From Gammaproteobacteria bacterium (GTDB lineage Bacteria > Pseudomonadota > Gammaproteobacteria > SZUA-229), in the NCBI GenBank assembly GCA_026998145.1, contig JALTRC010000655.1, forward strand, positions 1-6,676: a stretch of DNA of 6,676 nt. Direction: 5' to 3'. Positions 4,441-6,676 of the stretch are shown one piece after another (positions within the stretch are counted from its first letter, which is position 1; every line of letters begins with the position of its first letter). The position numbers were made by a program, and so were the translations under genes. The notes under the pieces were generated by a model. That model was not told where the DNA came from, made no database searches, and saw only the letters and a program-made list of their open reading frames with translations.

Positions 4441-6676
4441 TTAAGGATTTATTTTGCTTTTAGAGAAAAAGCGAAAAAGGGCCGGTAAAATAAATAAAGT
4501 CAGCAGGGTAGATGAGAATAATCCCCCCACAACCACGGTGGCCAGTGGTCGCTGGACTTCCGAACCGACACCGGTTGCCAGCAGCATGGGAATCAGGCCC
4601 AGGGCGGCAATGGAGGCGGTCATCAGTACCGGACGCAGCCGTGACATGGCGCCATCGAATACGGATTGATCCGGTGATTTACCGGCCAGCAGATTCTGGT
4701 TAATGGCGTTGACCATCACCACCCCGTTGAGCACGGCCACCCCGAACAGGGCAATAAAGCCGATGGAGCCGGGTACCGACAGATACTGGCCGGATATAAA
4801 CAGCGCCACTATGCCGCCGATAAGCGCCAGGGGCACATTCAGCATAATCAGCATGGCCTGGCCTACTGAGGCAAAGGCGAAATACAGCAGCAGGAAGATC
4901 AGCCCCAGTGATAAAGGCACCACGATCATCAGGCGTTTCTGCGCCCGTTGCTGATTTTCAAACTGGCCTCCGTAAACCACGGTGTAGCCCACGGGTAAAT
5001 CAATCTCCGACTGAATCCGCTGATTGATTTCGGCCACCAGGCTGCCCATATCCCGGCCATCCACATTGGTCTGAATTACCACTCGGCGCTGTACGTCATC
5101 CCGGCGAATCTGCGGCGGGCCGGCTTCTATGGATACGGATGCCACATCACCCAGACGCACCCAGGCACCGCTGGGGGATTTGAGTATCAGGGATTTGATG
5201 GCTTCAATGCTGTCACGGTATTGTTCTGCCAGACGCACATAAATATCGTAACGCTCATTACCGTTAATCACCTGGCCGGCTTCCGTGCCGCCTATGGAAT
5301 CGGCCACCATGCTCATTACCTGATCGATGGCAATGCCATAGCGGGCCAGTTTGTCCCGGTCGGGCCGAACCACCAGCTGGGCTTCCCCTTCGATCTGTTC
5401 CATGGCAACCCCGGTGGTGCCCTGAATGCTTTTTACCAGGCTTTCGATTTCTTTACCCTTGGCGGCCAGAGTATCCAGATCAGCGCCAAACAGCTTGATG
5501 GCCAGCTGGGCCTTAACCCCGGATAACAGCTCATCCACCCGAGTGGCAATAGGCTGGGAGAAAGTAAACAGCAGGCCGGGATGAACATTCATGCTGTCCT
5601 GCATCAGTTTTTGCAGATCCTGACGATTGCTGGCGGAGGTCCATTCGTGTACCGGTTTGAGGCCAATAAAGATCTCGATATTGGATACCGGCTCCGGATC
5701 ACCCCCCACCTCGGCGCGGCCGATGCGGCTGGAGGTGTAGAGTACCTCCGGGAATTCCATTAAACGCAGTTCCAGCTTCTGGGCCACGTCCAGTGCGGTA
5801 TTCAGGCTGGAAGAGGGGGCCAGGGTGACGCGCACATTGATGGTGCCTTCTTCAAGCTCCGGTACAAATTCAGTGCCTAGAAAAGGCACCAGCAGCAGTG
5901 CACCGATAAACAGGCCAATGGCGGCGGTAACCACCTGCTTGCGGTGTGCCAGCGCCCGGGTCAGGTATTTTTTATAGGCCTTTTCCAGAAACACAACTAA
6001 GGGGCTGTGTTTTTCTTCCACACCGCTGCGGTACAGATAGGTGGCCAGAGCCGGGATAACCGCCAGTGCCACCATTAAAGAAGCCATCATAGCCAGCACA
6101 ATAGAAATGGCCATGGGCTGGAATAGCTTGCCTTCCACACCTTCCAGGGCAAATAAGGGGGCAAATACAATGGTAATAATCAGCACCGCAAAAAATACCG
6201 GCCGGCCCACTTCCTTGGCCGCTTCCTGTATACGCAGGGCAATACCGTGGCTGTCATGGCTGGCATCAAAAGCCTGTGGATCACCGGGCGCCACATCATG
6301 GGCGGTTTTCTTTTCGTGGCTTCTGTCCGGGTGGGTCAGATGGCTGAAAATATGTTCCATCATCACCACCGAGCCATCCACCATCATGCCAATGGCAATG
6401 GCCAGACCGCCTAATGACATCAGGTTGGCGGAGACTCCCCATTGAGCCATGGCCATCAGAGCTAAACCGATGGAAATGGGAATGGACAGCAGCACCAGCA
6501 GGGTGGCGCGGATATTCATGAGGAATAAAAACAGCACAATAATAATCAGTGCAAAGGCTTCCAGTAATGCCTTGCTCACGGTGTTAACCGCCTGATCCAC
6601 CAGATCGGACTGGTCGTAGAAGGGGTCGATAATCACCCCATCGGGCAGGGCCTGTTGAATGGCCGGCAGGCGGGAC
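4441..6676 (-). CDS. czcA: CzcA/CusA-family heavy-metal efflux RND permease, N-terminus cut by window edge
   Basis: Inner-membrane, proton-driven pump subunit of a three-part metal efflux system with a periplasmic adaptor and an outer-membrane channel; neither partner gene is in the window. The frame is open to the right edge, so the GTG at 6636 is internal: 13 more codons (RLPAIQQALPDG) precede it and match the family. About 744 of the usual ~1040 residues are present. Counting from that GTG: helix-4 motif with the acidic proton-relay residues D87 and E94 (GMMVDGSVVMMEH); periplasmic region about 255-565 with FSQPIATRVDELLSGV (359-374) and GGQFENQQRAQKRL (556-569); C-terminal helices with GFIALFGVAVLNGVVMVN (626-643) and SEVQRPLATVVVGG (692-705). 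These fit the CzcA branch (Co/Zn/Cd) better than CusA, because the Met-rich start of the CusA periplasmic part is replaced by FVPELEEGTINVRV. The metal is still an inference. An unusual His/Asp-rich loop lies between helices 4 and 5 (6244-6354). The gene ends in an intrinsic terminator. Confidence 0.93.
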   Translation of the reverse strand, partial: SRLPAIQQALPDGVIIDPFYDQSDLVDQAVNTVSKALLEAFALIIIVLFLFLMNIRATLLVLLSIPISIGLALMAMAQWGVSANLMSLGGLAIAIGMMVDGSVVMMEHIFSHLTHPDRSHEKKTAHDVAPGDPQAFDASHDSHGIALRIQEAAKEVGRPVFFAVLIITIVFAPLFALEGVEGKLFQPMAISIVLAMMASLMVALAVIPALATYLYRSGVEEKHSPLVVFLEKAYKKYLTRALAHRKQVVTAAIGLFIGALLLVPFLGTEFVPELEEGTINVRVTLAPSSSLNTALDVAQKLELRLMEFPEVLYTSSRIGRAEVGGDPEPVSNIEIFIGLKPVHEWTSASNRQDLQKLMQDSMNVHPGLLFTFSQPIATRVDELLSGVKAQLAIKLFGADLDTLAAKGKEIESLVKSIQGTTGVAMEQIEGEAQLVVRPDRDKLARYGIAIDQVMSMVADSIGGTEAGQVINGNERYDIYVRLAEQYRDSIEAIKSLILKSPSGAWVRLGDVASVSIEAGPPQIRRDDVQRRVVIQTNVDGRDMGSLVAEINQRIQSEIDLPVGYTVVYGGQFENQQRAQKRLMIVVPLSLGLIFLLLYFAFASVGQAMLIMLNVPLALIGGIVALFISGQYLSVPGSIGFIALFGVAVLNGVVMVNAINQNLLAGKSPDQSVFDGAMSRLRPVLMTASIAALGLIPMLLATGVGSEVQRPLATVVVGGLFSSTLLTLFILPALFRFFSKSKINP
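6244..6354 (-). other. His/Asp-rich cytoplasmic loop within the RND pump
   Basis: Between helices 4 and 5, residues 95-131 (counted from GTG 6636) contain seven histidines: 95, 99, 102, 107, 113, 127 and 130. They include HLTHPDRSHEKKTAHD and DASHDSHG, with several aspartates. RND topology places this loop on the cytoplasmic face. The loop looks longer than in typical CzcA/CusA proteins as I remember them. Metal binding or sensing is an inference from composition. Confidence 0.6.

Noticed and set aside
6041..6445. Plus-strand frame opposite the RND gene
   Set aside because: It is antisense to the helix 4-6 region of the pump, with no family resemblance of its own.
6634..6636. GTG at 6636 as the true start of the efflux gene
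   Set aside because: The frame stays open to the edge and the 13 codons upstream match the family (LP.GV.I.P.YD pattern), so this GTG is an internal valine.
1..6676. CRISPR array, tRNA, rRNA, insertion sequence or phage genes
   Set aside because: No regularly spaced repeats, cloverleaf, transposase motif or terminal inverted repeats were seen; coding genes fill nearly all of the window.

Overview
All four genes in this window lie on the minus strand, so the biological reading order runs from the right edge to the left. The protein families are a CzcA-type heavy-metal RND pump, an SLC13/DASS permease with RCK_C domains, a PstS-like periplasmic protein and a membrane GGDEF protein. Together with the Sec signal peptide and inner-membrane/periplasm architecture they point to a Gram-negative proteobacterium. 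A free-living, probably aquatic or marine gammaproteobacterium is my best guess from gene style; no rRNA or other phylogenetic marker is present.

Right part (4441-6676): the C-terminal ~744 residues of a CzcA/CusA-family heavy-metal efflux permease. Its N-terminus is cut by the window edge. It ends in a clear intrinsic terminator (stem 4404-4432 followed by five T on the minus strand), so the next gene probably has its own promoter.

Centre (2327-4300): a complete 657-residue SLC13-type anion/Na+ symporter in which two RCK_C (TrkA-C) domains are inserted between the two halves of the transport domain. It starts at GTG and is followed by two consecutive hairpins.

Left part (1-2179): a secreted PstS-like substrate-binding protein with no transporter genes beside it, followed after 145 bases by a membrane-bound diguanylate cyclase. 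The cyclase has the order TM, Cache-like periplasmic domain, TM, HAMP, start of GGDEF, and runs off the left edge. The cyclase was recovered by translating the minus strand: it starts at GTG 1143 with an AGAGG ribosome binding site.

The most interesting part is this left pair. The binding protein keeps the PstS fold signature, but where phosphate-binding PstS has its Arg-x-x-Gly-Ser-Gly-Thr loop it carries a Cys/His motif (HCKKRPGHW), plus a CC pair and one more Cys. This suggests a different ligand and possibly a sensory rather than a transport role. It may be the ligand-sensing partner of the neighbouring cyclase, as NspS is for MbaA in Vibrio cholerae. The left part also looks AT-richer than the transporter genes. 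No tRNA, rRNA, CRISPR array, insertion sequence or plus-strand gene could be supported, and no gene-free stretch exceeds 300 bases.
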